Source of the DNA: Chryseobacterium endalhagicum
GTDB taxonomy: Bacteria > Bacteroidota > Bacteroidia > Flavobacteriales > Weeksellaceae
DNA: 64,000 nt
NCBI RefSeq assembly: GCF_016745235.1
Contig: NZ_JAELVM010000002.1
Coordinates: 248,001-312,000 of the forward strand
Reading direction: 5' to 3'
How positions within the stretch are numbered: position 1 is the stretch's first letter; every line of letters begins with the position of its first letter. The notes under the pieces were generated by a model. The model saw only the letters and a program-made list of their open reading frames with translations. It did not search any database and had not been told where the DNA came from. Position numbers and translations under genes: made by a program. Positions 1-8,188 of the stretch are shown here, one piece after another.

Positions 1-1
1 T

Positions 2-169
2 ATTTCCACCCATTCCCCGATCCTGATGTGCTATCCGGATGCTGAAATATTTTTACTGGATGATAAAATTCAGCTGACTCATTACAAAGACACTGAGCAC
101 TATCACTTAACAAAGAATTTTTTAGAATCCCCTGAGCATTATTTCCGTCACTTGTTTGAAGATTTTTAG
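2..169 (+). CDS. C-terminal fragment of predicted AAA-family ATPase (5' end outside window)
   Basis: The window opens inside a plus-strand reading frame that ends with TAG at 167-169; 55 codons are visible. The peptide runs THSPILMCYP, DAEIFLLDD, then a DTEHYHLTKNFLESPEHYFRHLF tail. This tail (a HSPI-L---P-AEI segment followed by a D-T-E-H-Y--T--FL--P--YL stretch) is what I know from the C-terminal end of small predicted ABC/AAA ATPases of the COG3910 type. The Walker motifs would lie upstream, outside the window, so the ATPase call cannot be confirmed here. No terminator hairpin follows. Confidence 0.6.
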   Translation: MSTHSPILMCYPDAEIFLLDDKIQLTHYKDTEHYHLTKNFLESPEHYFRHLFEDF

Positions 170-817
170 GGTTAAAATAAAAAACAGGAGAAAATAGTTC
201 CACTTACAACACCTCATTAACTGAAAAATCCTTTTTTCGGGAAAATTTACCTACTAGACAATCTCCTTTATTACACTTTTCAGCATTCCGCTTCCGTTTT
301 CCACAAATATTCACCAGATACTCAAACCATATAATATTCAGGTAGTAAAATCGGTATGAATAGAATTCCCCATTATTATGTGGAAAAGCAATGGAAAACA
401 TTCATTAGTTACTGTAAATCAATTTATTTATATTGTTAATAACCTGTGGAAAAAATATTGATGAGCTATCAATATCATATTAAAAACAGCTCATCGTACT
501 GTATAAAACATGTGAATATCCTGTTAAATGCATGTTGAAAGCCTATGAATAACGCATATTGGCAGTGGATAGATTGTGGAAAACCTGTGAATACTTCCAG
601 GAACTTCATAGGTATTGTATTTTTTAATTTAAATCATTGTATAAGGTTTATTTTTTTCAAAAAATGATGCAGAGTAAATGATTAATGATCACAATCTTTT
701 ATTGTTATTTTCGTTACATTTGTAGTTTTGTGATTTTTTATAGAAAACGTTAAAAAAAATGATATTTTTTTAATAAACAGCACGCTTTTTGTTTGTGCTA
801 ATTGCCTGAAGAACCAA
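170..817. other. Non-coding region with DnaA-box-like cluster; possible oriC
   Basis: This 648-bp gap has no convincing gene; the only long frame (minus, 204-401) has no family resemblance. It contains four exact matches to TTWTNCACA: TTTTCCACA at 297-305 and its reverse TGTGGAAAA at 379-387, 445-453 and 575-583. Near matches TGTGAATAT (511-519) and TGTGAATAC (586-594) lie between them. An 8-bp inverted repeat GATGAGCT/AGCTCATC spans 460-495. The last boxes are followed by a very AT-rich stretch (about 615-790). Box cluster plus AT-rich flank is the usual layout of a bacterial origin or another DnaA-bound locus. The box consensus is established; calling this an origin is inference. Confidence 0.45.
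715..722 (+). promoter_or_regulatory. Candidate -7 box upstream of DUF5686 gene
   Basis: TACATTTG fits the Bacteroidota -7 consensus TAnnTTTG. It lies 95 bp before the start codon, and no clear -33 TTG is at the right distance, so this is a weak call. Confidence 0.3.
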
Positions 818-3346
818 ATGATGTCAAACAACAACCTCAAATATTATAATCTCTTTTTTTTGCTTTTTATAACCTGCCTGACATACGCCCAAAACACAGC
901 AAACGGCAGAATTGTTGACGCAAAAACCAATAAAGAAATTCTAGGTGTAGATGTATTTATCAACGATAATACGGAACCTGCTTTAAAAACTTCGCTGGGA
1001 AGTTTCACCGTACAGTCCGACAGCCTGATTTACAAGCTAAAATTCTCGAAAAAGAATTATTCTACGGAAACTATTACTATTACTCCCGAAACTGCGGAAA
1101 ATATTTTCGTGAAACTTTCGCAGGAAAAAGAAAACACCATTGCGGAAATTGTAATTCACAACGAAAAACCGAAATACAAGAACAAAAAGGAAAATCCAGC
1201 ATACGCAATTATGCAGGAAGTGTGGAAAAGAAAAAGAAACAACGGTTTAGAAAAATTTGATACCTACACCTATAAAGAGTACGAAAAGATCCAGTTTGAT
1301 GCGAATAATCTGGACAGTGCTTTTATGAGTAAAAAGATCTTCAATAAGCTGGATTTCATCTTCGACTACGCAGATTCTACAGCCAGCGGAAAGATCGGAC
1401 TTCCTATTTTCCTGAATGAATCCATTTATGAAAATTACGGAGAGAACAAGCCCGGAAAAAAGACAAAAAGATTACTGGTAGCCCAGAAAACATCAGGGTT
1501 CCAGGACAATCAGGTGATTACCATTACAGCCAAAAACCTTTACAGGGACATCAATATTTACGATAATACACTTAATTATTTTGATATCGGCTTCCCAAGC
1601 CCGGTCGGGTCCAACGGATTCAGCACATATGACTATAATTTAACGGATACGATCTCCATTCATGGTGAAAATGCTTACAAAATACGCTACCAGCCTAAAA
1701 GGAAAGAAGTTTTGGCCTTCCAGGGCTATCTTTATATAGACACGGACAGTTATGCGGTTTTGGGTGCCACTTTAAAATCAACACAAAAAATCAATGTCAA
1801 CTTTATCAACAGTATTTCCACAGAGCTGGAATATGATAATCCCGACGAAAATACTTTCCTTCCTAAAAAATTCATCACAGAAATAGAACTTACCCCGTTT
1901 GCCAAGAAAAGAACTTCGAAAAGTATCATTGCGAAGCGGACCGTAGATTATTCCCAATATGATTTCAACAAACCTCTTGACGATAAAGTATTCACCCGGA
2001 GACAGGAAGAATACGACGATAAATTTGTTGATAAAGACGATGCCTACTGGGTAAAAGCAAGGCCTGACACTTTATCGAAATCTGAGCGCGGAGTTTATGA
2101 AATGCTTGACAAACTTCAGCAGACCCCAAAATTCAACCGTATTGTAAAAATCTACGAAACATTAGCTTCAGGATACTACAATGCATTTAAAGGTGTTGAT
2201 ATAGGTCCTATTTTTTCAATTTACGGTAAAAATGAAGTGGAAGGCGACAGAATAAGACTTGGAGCAAGAAGCTATTTTGGACAGAACGACCCTTGGAGAG
2301 TTCAATTTTACACTGCTTACGGATTCAAAGACGAAAAGGTTAAATATGGAGCTGAGGCCAGGTTTATGTTCAACCGCGTCAACAGATTTATGATTGGAGC
2401 AGGAACCAAAAGGGATATAGAGCAACTTGGAGTACAGCTTACCACGGATGATGGAATCATGGCCCGTACCTTTGCATCATCTACCCTTTTTGCAAGAGGT
2501 GAAAATGCTTCCCTGAGCTCTATTAACAAAACCAATATTTTCGCTTCCATTGAGCCCTGGAAAAACTTCCAGGTGAGGGTAGACGGAACTTTACAGAGCA
2601 TCAAATCCGCCAATCCTGATAAATTCAGCCTGATGTACTACCGCAACGGCGATCTGAGAAAAACCCTTAATGACTCCCATGTTACCCTTAGCTTAATTGC
2701 AAGACCGGGAGCTAAATTTTCTCAAACCGGAGTTGACCGTTATGAACACGGAACTTTAGCACCAACCATCATCCTTAAATACACAAGAGGGATTGAAGGT
2801 CTTTTCAATGGTGATTTTAACTATAACAGGCTTCAGTTTATGTTCTACAAACCAGTACTGATCGGAAGCTGGGGAAAAACATTGGTAAGCTTTGAGGCTG
2901 GTAAAACCTTTGATACCGTTCCTCTGGCACTTCAGAATGTAGTTCCGGGAAACCAGTCTTACAGTCTTGCACAGAATACTTTTGCACAGCTTAATTATTA
3001 TGAATTTGTAGCTGACACGTATTCTACACTGCATTTAGAACATCATTTCAACGGGAAAATATTATCTTTTATTCCTTTGATCAAAAAACTAAAACTTAGG
3101 GAAATCGCTTTCATAAGAGGAGCCTACGGAACCTTAAGTGATGCTTCGAAATCGATTAATGTGGACGGTTTCAAATATTCTGCACCAAGCGATCAGATCT
3201 ATTTTGAATACGGATTCGGAATTGAAAACATAGGAATCGGAAACCTCAGAATATTCAGGGTAGATTTTAACTGGAGAGGAAATTATCTCGACAGACCTGA
3301 CATTTCGACATTCGGCGTGAAAGCAGGATTCCAGGTTGGATTTTAA
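818..3346 (+). CDS. DUF5686 family outer-membrane protein with carboxypeptidase-like regulatory domain
   Basis: 842 residues. An N-terminal signal peptide (hydrophobic LFFLLFITCLTYAQ, residues about 12-25) is followed by a CarboxypepD_reg-like beta-sandwich (residues 28-95, NGRIVDAKTNKEILGVDVFI). Then comes the long DUF5686 region, with the family hallmark NPAYAIMQEVWKRKRNN near residue 125. The C-terminal third alternates aromatic and polar residues and ends in a beta-strand with terminal F (GVKAGFQVGF), as expected of an outer-membrane barrel. Function of the family is unknown; the domain order resembles TonB-linked proteins without a plug. Two ATGs occur in tandem (818 and 821); either may be the start. 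A hairpin terminator follows 24 bp downstream. Confidence 0.85.
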   Translation: MMSNNNLKYYNLFFLLFITCLTYAQNTANGRIVDAKTNKEILGVDVFINDNTEPALKTSLGSFTVQSDSLIYKLKFSKKNYSTETITITPETAENIFVKLSQEKENTIAEIVIHNEKPKYKNKKENPAYAIMQEVWKRKRNNGLEKFDTYTYKEYEKIQFDANNLDSAFMSKKIFNKLDFIFDYADSTASGKIGLPIFLNESIYENYGENKPGKKTKRLLVAQKTSGFQDNQVITITAKNLYRDINIYDNTLNYFDIGFPSPVGSNGFSTYDYNLTDTISIHGENAYKIRYQPKRKEVLAFQGYLYIDTDSYAVLGATLKSTQKINVNFINSISTELEYDNPDENTFLPKKFITEIELTPFAKKRTSKSIIAKRTVDYSQYDFNKPLDDKVFTRRQEEYDDKFVDKDDAYWVKARPDTLSKSERGVYEMLDKLQQTPKFNRIVKIYETLASGYYNAFKGVDIGPIFSIYGKNEVEGDRIRLGARSYFGQNDPWRVQFYTAYGFKDEKVKYGAEARFMFNRVNRFMIGAGTKRDIEQLGVQLTTDDGIMARTFASSTLFARGENASLSSINKTNIFASIEPWKNFQVRVDGTLQSIKSANPDKFSLMYYRNGDLRKTLNDSHVTLSLIARPGAKFSQTGVDRYEHGTLAPTIILKYTRGIEGLFNGDFNYNRLQFMFYKPVLIGSWGKTLVSFEAGKTFDTVPLALQNVVPGNQSYSLAQNTFAQLNYYEFVADTYSTLHLEHHFNGKILSFIPLIKKLKLREIAFIRGAYGTLSDASKSINVDGFKYSAPSDQIYFEYGFGIENIGIGNLRIFRVDFNWRGNYLDRPDISTFGVKAGFQVGF

Positions 3347-3370
3347 TCAGACAATGAAAATAAATAATAA

Positions 3371-3405
3371 ACGGGCTGTATCTTTGAAGATGCAGCCCGT
3401 TTTTA
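3371..3405 (+). terminator. Rho-independent terminator
   Basis: ACGGGCTGTATC, a 6-nt loop and GATGCAGCCCGT form a stem with one mismatch, followed by TTTTTATT. It ends the DUF5686 gene and, read from the other strand, lies beyond the minus-strand peptide gene. Confidence 0.85.
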
Positions 3406-3446
3406 TTCCTAAAATTTATGGGCAATGACTACCCGTGTTCTGTACT

Positions 3447-3611
3447 TTATGAGCACTCACAACCCTCATCTACATAAAGCAGACAACGCATTTTCTGCAG
3501 CGGCGTCATTCCGCACCAGATATCACATGAGGTAATTGGATTGGGAGGACATAATCCTCCTCCGTTAATTTGTTTCAGATGCTGCTTTGTTAGTTTCTTT
3601 AAATTTTTCAT
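3447..3611 (-). CDS. GG-leader Cys-rich peptide (bacteriocin-like precursor) A1
   Basis: A 54-codon frame on the minus strand. The leader MKNLKKLTKQHLKQINGGG ends in a double-glycine type site; the core begins LCPPNP and holds six Cys in the order CPP..C..-WC..RC..CEC. The leader matches the Bacteroidota GG-leader natural-product precursor type (TIGR04149-like). It is paired with a paralogue at 3802-3969 that shares leader, Cys spacing, promoter and 5' leader. No dedicated peptidase-exporter (C39 ABC) or modification enzyme is adjacent, so processing is unproven. The start is fixed by the leader; no Shine-Dalgarno is evident. The final function (antimicrobial, signal, metal binding) is unknown. 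Confidence 0.8.
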   Translation of the reverse strand: MKNLKKLTKQHLKQINGGGLCPPNPITSCDIWCGMTPLQKMRCLLYVDEGCECS

Positions 3612-3720
3612 AGTTATTGTTTTAATCTGTCTGCCTACTCTATATGCTTTTCGGCCTTCGCAAGTATTTTATAATTTGACTGTTAGCAAATATAAAAATA
3701 TTTCACCACAGTTGGAATAT
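3612..3720 (-). repeat. Promoter and 5' leader, copy 1 of a duplicated unit
   Basis: Read on the minus strand this interval contains TGGTGAAATATTT, a TATATTTG -7 box (3687-3694), and the leader element (3634-3654) before the start codon of peptide A1. The same order with about 80% similarity by eye occurs at 3970-4085 before peptide A2. The two gene units therefore look like a tandem duplication including their promoters. Confidence 0.7.
3634..3654 (-). promoter_or_regulatory. Conserved 5' leader element of GG-peptide genes, copy 1
   Basis: On the minus strand the sequence reads CGAAAAGCATATAGAGTAGG, 23 bp upstream of the ATG at 3611. The same element with three variable positions is found at 3992-4012 and 28067-28087, each time 22-23 bp ahead of a GG-leader peptide gene. 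Confidence 0.7.
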
Positions 3721-3748
3721 TAACGAAAATTTATCCTTAAAAATGCAA

Positions 3749-3778
3749 ACAAAAAAAAGCCTCAGCATACGCTGAGGC
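3749..3778 (-). terminator. Terminator of peptide A2 gene
   Basis: GCCTCAGC-ATAC-GCTGAGGC is a perfect 8-bp stem. On the minus strand it is followed by a run of eight or more U, just past the stop codon of the 3802-3969 gene. Confidence 0.85.
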
Positions 3779-3801
3779 CCTTTTCAATAACTTTATTTAT
3801 G

Positions 3802-3969
3802 TTAACATCCGCATGGATCCGGATCCATTACCATGTTAGGACATCTAAGCCTTTGCTGCGCAGTCCATGAGCACCATTCTCCGCAGGTAGTTGCAGGCGG
3901 CGGACATGACGGCCCTCCTCCTTCTATTGTTCTCAATTGCTTTTTAGATAATTTTCTCAAATTTTTCAT
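3802..3969 (-). CDS. GG-leader Cys-rich peptide (bacteriocin-like precursor) A2
   Basis: A 55-codon minus-strand frame. Leader MKNLRKLSKKQLRTIEGGG, then a core PSCPPPATTC..EWCSW..RC..PCGC with six Cys. Cys order and the CPP, WC, RC and CxC motifs match the neighbour at 3447-3611, so the two are paralogues. It has its own promoter, leader element (3992-4012) and terminator (3749-3778), so each gene is probably a separate transcript. Processing after GG is inferred from the leader type; no maturation enzyme is nearby. The activity of the product is unknown. Confidence 0.8.
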   Translation of the reverse strand: MKNLRKLSKKQLRTIEGGGPSCPPPATTCGEWCSWTAQQRLRCPNMVMDPDPCGC

Positions 3970-4085
3970 AGTATTTTGTTTAATTTGTCTGCCTACTCTA
4001 TACGCTTTTCGGCTTTCGCGTGTAATTTTTTATTTGATTGGTTAACAAATATATAAATATTTCACCATAATTAGAATATTAGTGA
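3970..4085 (-). repeat. Promoter and 5' leader, copy 2 of a duplicated unit
   Basis: Minus-strand sequence with TGGTGAAATATTT, TATATTTG and the GAAAAGC..GAGTAGG element, matching the interval 3612-3720 in order and approximate spacing. Confidence 0.7.
3992..4012 (-). promoter_or_regulatory. Conserved 5' leader element of GG-peptide genes, copy 2
   Basis: Minus strand reads CGAAAAGCGTATAGAGTAGG, differing from copy 1 at one base. It lies 22 bp ahead of the ATG of peptide A2. Confidence 0.7.
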
Positions 4086-4114
4086 AAATATTTTTCTTTT
4101 TTACAATAAAGACA

Positions 4115-4144
4115 TAAAAAAAACCTCAGCTAATGCCGAGGTTT
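4115..4144 (-). terminator. Terminator of rplU-rpmA operon
   Basis: CCTCAGC-TAAT-GCCGAGG stem (one mismatch) with a poly-A run on the plus strand, i.e. a U tract on the minus transcript, directly after rpmA. Confidence 0.8.
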
Positions 4145-4168
4145 ACATTTTATAAAACGCTTAAATGA

Positions 4169-4426
4169 TTATGCGTTTGGCTCTACAGATACGAAAGATC
4201 TGTTGTTTGCTTTCTTTCTGAAAACTACTTTACCGTCTACTAATGCAAACAAAGTATGGTCTTTACCCATTCCCACGTTTTCACCTGGGTGGTGCTGCGT
4301 ACCTCTCTGTCTGATAATAATATTTCCGGCAATAGCTTCTTGTCCTCCGAAAATCTTCACACCTAATCTTTTAGAGTGAGACTCTCTACCGTTCTTGGAA
4401 CTACCGACTCCTTTCTTGTGTGCCAT
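4169..4426 (-). CDS. rpmA: 50S ribosomal protein L27
   Basis: 85 residues, the usual length. It begins [20 protein letters not shown], the typical L27 start with its Gly/Ser/Lys-rich N-terminal tail that reaches the peptidyl-transferase centre, followed by LGVKIFGGQ and the IIRQRGT motif. It lies 12 bp downstream of rplU in the same direction, the conserved rplU-rpmA order. A terminator follows. Confidence 0.98.
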   Translation of the reverse strand: MAHKKGVGSSKNGRESHSKRLGVKIFGGQEAIAGNIIIRQRGTQHHPGENVGMGKDHTLFALVDGKVVFRKKANNRSFVSVEPNA

Positions 4427-4438
4427 TTTATTACTGGA

Positions 4439-5014
4439 TTATTTATTAAGTGCTTTAAATTGATCGATATTCTTAATGATAGCAGCATCTACTTCTTCAT
4501 GAGTAAGAATATTCTTTTCTAATTCTACTTTAACTGCTTTACCTAAAGTAATTAAAGTTTCTCTGTTTTCTTTAGACTGAGACAAGTTGTTTTTCTTCAG
4601 GTGATAGTTCAGTTCATGATCTTCACCAAAGTTAACAGTTGCGTTATCTGAAAGAACTTCAGCTTTCACAGTTTCTTTTTTAGCAGCTTTCTTAGAACTT
4701 CCGTCAAAACCAGTGATACCAGTGATTTTAATTTGAGTTAAAGATTGTCTGTGACCGTTTTTAACTTTGTAACCTTTTCTTCTTTTCTTTTTGAAAACGA
4801 TTACTTTATCAGCTTTTACGTGGTCTAGGATCTCTGCATCTACAGTGATTCCGCTTACAGCTGGGGCGCCAACAGTGATTGAACCGTTTACAGTAAGAAG
4901 AATTTTATCAAAAGAAACTTTGTCTCCTTTTTCTCCTTTTAAACGGTTTACAAACAACTTCTGGTCTTGCTCAACTTTGTATTGAAGCCCTGCTATTTCT
5001 ACAATTGCAAACAT
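4439..5014 (-). CDS. rplU: 50S ribosomal protein L21 with C-terminal extension
   Basis: 191 residues against about 103 for the L21 core. Residues 1-103 are L21 (MFAIVEIAGLQYKVEQDQKL, FKKKRRKGYKVKNGHRQ, TQIKITGI). The remainder is a Lys/Ala-rich linker (SSKKAAKKETVKAE) and a predicted helical tail of about 65 residues. I have seen long L21 forms described for Flavobacteriia, so this is probably lineage-normal and not a fusion error. First gene of the rplU-rpmA operon, with a -7 box at 5045-5052. Confidence 0.96.
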   Translation of the reverse strand: MFAIVEIAGLQYKVEQDQKLFVNRLKGEKGDKVSFDKILLTVNGSITVGAPAVSGITVDAEILDHVKADKVIVFKKKRRKGYKVKNGHRQSLTQIKITGITGFDGSSKKAAKKETVKAEVLSDNATVNFGEDHELNYHLKKNNLSQSKENRETLITLGKAVKVELEKNILTHEEVDAAIIKNIDQFKALNK

Positions 5015-5044
5015 TGTTTATAAATTTTTAGTTATTTCGAGGTG

Positions 5045-5052
5045 CAAATATA
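5045..5052 (-). promoter_or_regulatory. rplU-rpmA promoter -7 box
   Basis: Minus strand TATATTTG matches TAnnTTTG. A TTG lies 23 bp further upstream (5076-5078) at an acceptable -33 spacing. The predicted transcript starts about 27 nt before the rplU ATG. Confidence 0.6.
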
Positions 5053-5078
5053 TGAATAAATTTCTAAATAGCTTGCAA

Positions 5079-5419
5079 TCAGATCCGTATTTTTTAATAA
5101 AATCAATTTGCCCCTATTTCAATAATTCGTCGGGAGAAAATATATTGGGAAACAGATCGTTTAAAAGAAAAAGATTCATACTCTAAGTGGCTTGCAAACC
5201 TAATAAGATGTTACGTTGAATGGACTCATTTCAGCTACATCAAAAACACAAACAGGAAATACATGAATAAATTTATCTGAAGTTTTACAATAGCTTTATT
5301 TTATTCCATTAAACGCAATAAAAATAAAACTTCACTATGGTTTGAATAATTTTTTCTATGAAAGTGCTTATAATTCAGAGATAATTTTATACCTTCGTTA
5401 TCACCAAAAAATATTTTAT
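5079..5419. other. AT-rich intergenic spacer, no feature recognised
   Basis: Between the rplU promoter and the metallopeptidase gene I see no open frame with family resemblance, no strong hairpin and no repeat. The frame upstream of 5420 stays open to 5342, but the added residues do not look like protein and would bury the lipoprotein signal. Confidence 0.5.
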
Positions 5420-6307
5420 ATGAAAAGAAACTTCAAATTCTGCTTATTAGCAGGAGCCATAGCCGCTTTCTCCCTGTCTGCGTGCCGTGATGACAAAATG
5501 GAAGAATCTGCTCTTCCGGAATCCGAAACTTCCAGTGCCAAAATAGAACAGCCTGGAGACCTTGAAAAAATATGTTCTTATGTAGACCAATACTGGAGCT
5601 CTACTGCAGTATTGAAAACAGGACTTCAAAACACAGCCGACACCAATTTCATGAACGCCCAGATGACTAAAATTGCCAGTCTTTGGGGAAGAAGCAATCC
5701 TACGCTGCGTTTCGTAGACGATCCTTCCAATTTTAATTCTACCTACAATGCCATTTCCTATTCTACAGGGAAAATCTATTATGGGTACGCCATCTACGCT
5801 GACGCCAAAAACAAAGGCGGTGATATCGTTAATGCTATGATCCTTGCCCACGAGTACGGACACCAGCTTCAATACATCTTTAATCTTCCTTCTGTAAACG
5901 AATCCACAGCAAGACCCAACGAACTGGAAGCAGACGGTTTTGCAGGCTATTATCTGAGAAGACCTAACGGATACAACAAAACAAGCTTTGCCGAAATTGC
6001 AGCAGCCTATGAATTTGCACAGAGCATCGGAGATTATCAGACGACCAGCTCAAACCACCACGGAACTCCTCCTCAGAGAAGATCTGCCGTACGTTTAGGG
6101 TTCCTTCTTGGACAATATGACCTTAATGCAGCCAATTTTGACTATAACTTCTTCTATTATTATCAAGGCGTATTAAACGGAACTTACAAAATGGGTAAAA
6201 ACTCTGTAAATCCGGAGATTGATGCCTATATGAGCCAATATATGGATGAACTTAGAAAAATCCAGACCGGAGAAATCTCCGAAGAAGAATTTAAACATCT
6301 TAAATAA
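5420..6307 (+). CDS. Lipoprotein zinc metallopeptidase, HExxH type
   Basis: 295 residues from the ATG at 5420, chosen because it gives a lipoprotein signal (MKRNFKFCLLAGAIAAFSLSAC, Cys22). The catalytic motif HEYGH is at residues 144-148, followed by NELEADGFAGYY near 167-178. That E-x-x-AD-x-FAG motif supplies the third ligand in neutral zinc metallopeptidases of the YpfJ type, and GTPPQRRSAVRLG further down fits the same family. The protein is probably anchored in the periplasm or outer membrane. Substrate unknown. Monocistronic by position. Confidence 0.85.
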   Translation: MKRNFKFCLLAGAIAAFSLSACRDDKMEESALPESETSSAKIEQPGDLEKICSYVDQYWSSTAVLKTGLQNTADTNFMNAQMTKIASLWGRSNPTLRFVDDPSNFNSTYNAISYSTGKIYYGYAIYADAKNKGGDIVNAMILAHEYGHQLQYIFNLPSVNESTARPNELEADGFAGYYLRRPNGYNKTSFAEIAAAYEFAQSIGDYQTTSSNHHGTPPQRRSAVRLGFLLGQYDLNAANFDYNFFYYYQGVLNGTYKMGKNSVNPEIDAYMSQYMDELRKIQTGEISEEEFKHLK

Positions 6308-6420
6308 ACATTCATTTTTAGCATATTTAATTAAGGAGACAGACAGCAATGTTTTGTCTCCTTTTAGTTTATTTGAAAATATCCCAAAGTTTATATACTT
6401 TTGAACCTTATCCTAAACAC

Positions 6421-7512
6421 ATGAACAGAGATCTCTACATTGACTTTGCTAAAGGAATGGCAACCCTCTCCATTATATTCATCCATACCGCTTTCTGGTC
6501 GGGACAGTTTTACATTCCTGCAGAAGTAAGAGTATTTTCTCTCGTGTTTGATGTGGCCTTATTCTACGCATTAAGCGGAATCACCTCAGGATCGAACATT
6601 GAAAAAACCTTCTACAGATTATTAAAGCTTCAGATCACCTACATGATCTTTGTAACGTTTCTGTTCTTTATGGATTATTTTTTCAAGGTCTTCGGATTGA
6701 CATTCTTTTCCATGGAATGGCTGCAAAACTTCTATTCAACTTTCGGATCAAAATATGCAACAACAGGTGTATCTGATATTCCGCAGTGGCAGAATCTCGG
6801 AAACTGGTACCTCCATCAGTATACCAATGCTGACACATTTCCTGTAGTAATGGGAAGTTTCTGGTATCTGAAAGTCTATTTTATCCTGGCTGTTTTTGGA
6901 GTATTAATCTTAAAATTTTTCCCGAAACATGTCAATTGGTTTATAGGCCTCTGTCTTGTCTTAACCTTATTATTCAACATTTTTCCGGAATATTATCCAG
7001 CCGGACAGGTCGGTTATGTAGCTTTTTATCTCGCAATATTTTTAGTTGCCCATCAGATGCGTGGAAAAACAATTCCTGCAAAGGTAATTCCGGTCGCTTA
7101 TCTGCTGGTCGCTGCTGCTTTAATCTGGATGTTCTGGTATTACGGCGGGGAAATTTTTTATAAGATCAATAAAAATAAGTTCCCTCCAAAGATTCCTTAT
7201 ATTATCTGGTCCCTGTTCTCACTGACCACTTTATTTGTTCTTTACAACAGATTAAAGATCACGAAAGAGAATTTCGTCACCCATATCGGAAAGAATGCTA
7301 TCTTTTTCTATTTTGCCCAGGGTTTAAGCTCATCCCTGGTGTATTTCATTGTAGTTCCATTAAAGGAAAATATGCCCTGGTGGATCCTGATGATCATTAT
7401 TTATGTTATTAATGTAATTCTTGCTTTCATCATTGCAGCCGGACTAAAAAAAGTAGACAGCCTTGGTTGGAACGTTTTAGAGTTTTTAAGAAAAAAAACA
7501 GCAAATCAATAA
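6421..7512 (+). CDS. Acyltransferase-3 family membrane protein
   Basis: 363 residues from ATG 6421; an upstream in-frame ATG at 6349 would add a non-conserved extension. It starts MNRDLYIDFAKGMATLSIIFIHT, the typical D-x-x-(K/R)G--(L/I)--(I/V)--H opening of integral-membrane acyltransferases of the OafA/YrhL superfamily, with His at the expected place in helix 1. About ten hydrophobic segments follow. The acyl acceptor is unknown: neighbours give no hint of an O-antigen or exopolysaccharide cluster. Confidence 0.75.
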   Translation: MNRDLYIDFAKGMATLSIIFIHTAFWSGQFYIPAEVRVFSLVFDVALFYALSGITSGSNIEKTFYRLLKLQITYMIFVTFLFFMDYFFKVFGLTFFSMEWLQNFYSTFGSKYATTGVSDIPQWQNLGNWYLHQYTNADTFPVVMGSFWYLKVYFILAVFGVLILKFFPKHVNWFIGLCLVLTLLFNIFPEYYPAGQVGYVAFYLAIFLVAHQMRGKTIPAKVIPVAYLLVAAALIWMFWYYGGEIFYKINKNKFPPKIPYIIWSLFSLTTLFVLYNRLKITKENFVTHIGKNAIFFYFAQGLSSSLVYFIVVPLKENMPWWILMIIIYVINVILAFIIAAGLKKVDSLGWNVLEFLRKKTANQ

Positions 7513-7585
7513 CTTTATAAGCCAATTTTGAATAAAATAATCTTTATTACCGCAATTTATTTTAATTTTACAAAAAATTCAAAGC

Positions 7586-8164
7586 ATGTTTAAGTTGAAA
7601 CTTCCTACCGATCCAAGGTGGGCGAATATTGCAGAGGAAAACATTGGAGAAATTTTAACGGATCACGCATGGTGCGAGCAAAAAGCAGCAACCAATGCTA
7701 TCGGTCTGATCACAATGCTTCCCGAATATTCTGAGATCGTAACGGAACTTCTCGCCATTGCGCAGGAAGAGCTTGATCATTTCAACCAGGTACATGAGAT
7801 CATTAAAAAGAGAGGTTATACTTTCGGAAGAGCCCGGAAAGATGATTACGTGAATGAACTTGCTAAATTTATCATTCAGGGAAGCCGTGAAGACTTAATT
7901 GTAGATAAAATGCTTTTCGCCGCCATGATCGAAGCCAGAAGCTGCGAAAGATTTAAAGTGCTTACCGAAAATATTAAGGATGAAGAGCTGAAAACATTCT
8001 ACAAAGAGCTTATGATCTCGGAAGCCAATCATTACACCACATTCATAGGATTTGCCAGACAGCTTGGTGATCCTGAAAAAGTAAACAAACGCTGGGACGC
8101 ATGGCTTGAATACGAAGCCAATATCATTAAATCTTACGGAAATAAAGAATCCATCCACGGCTAA
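7586..8164 (+). CDS. miaE: tRNA-(ms2io6A)-hydroxylase
   Basis: 192 residues, the family's usual size. Di-iron ligands of the ferritin-like fold can be read: an early helix with EN-AWCEQKAA, then EELDHF (residues about 66-71), EARSCERF (about 113-120) and EANHYTTFIGFA (about 150-161). MiaE hydroxylates the isopentenyl side chain of ms2i6A-37 in tRNAs reading UNN codons, using O2. It may be co-transcribed with the DUF502 gene 24 bp downstream. Confidence 0.93.
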   Translation: MFKLKLPTDPRWANIAEENIGEILTDHAWCEQKAATNAIGLITMLPEYSEIVTELLAIAQEELDHFNQVHEIIKKRGYTFGRARKDDYVNELAKFIIQGSREDLIVDKMLFAAMIEARSCERFKVLTENIKDEELKTFYKELMISEANHYTTFIGFARQLGDPEKVNKRWDAWLEYEANIIKSYGNKESIHG

Positions 8165-8188
8165 AATAAAAAAAGTAAAAAATCCACG

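Noticed and set aside
204..401. 65-codon minus-strand frame in the first intergenic region
   Set aside because: No family resemblance, low complexity, and it overlaps the DnaA-box-like cluster.
3541..4045. Plus-strand frames of 60 and 70 codons
   Set aside because: They are antisense to the GG-leader peptide genes and their leaders, which have far better support.
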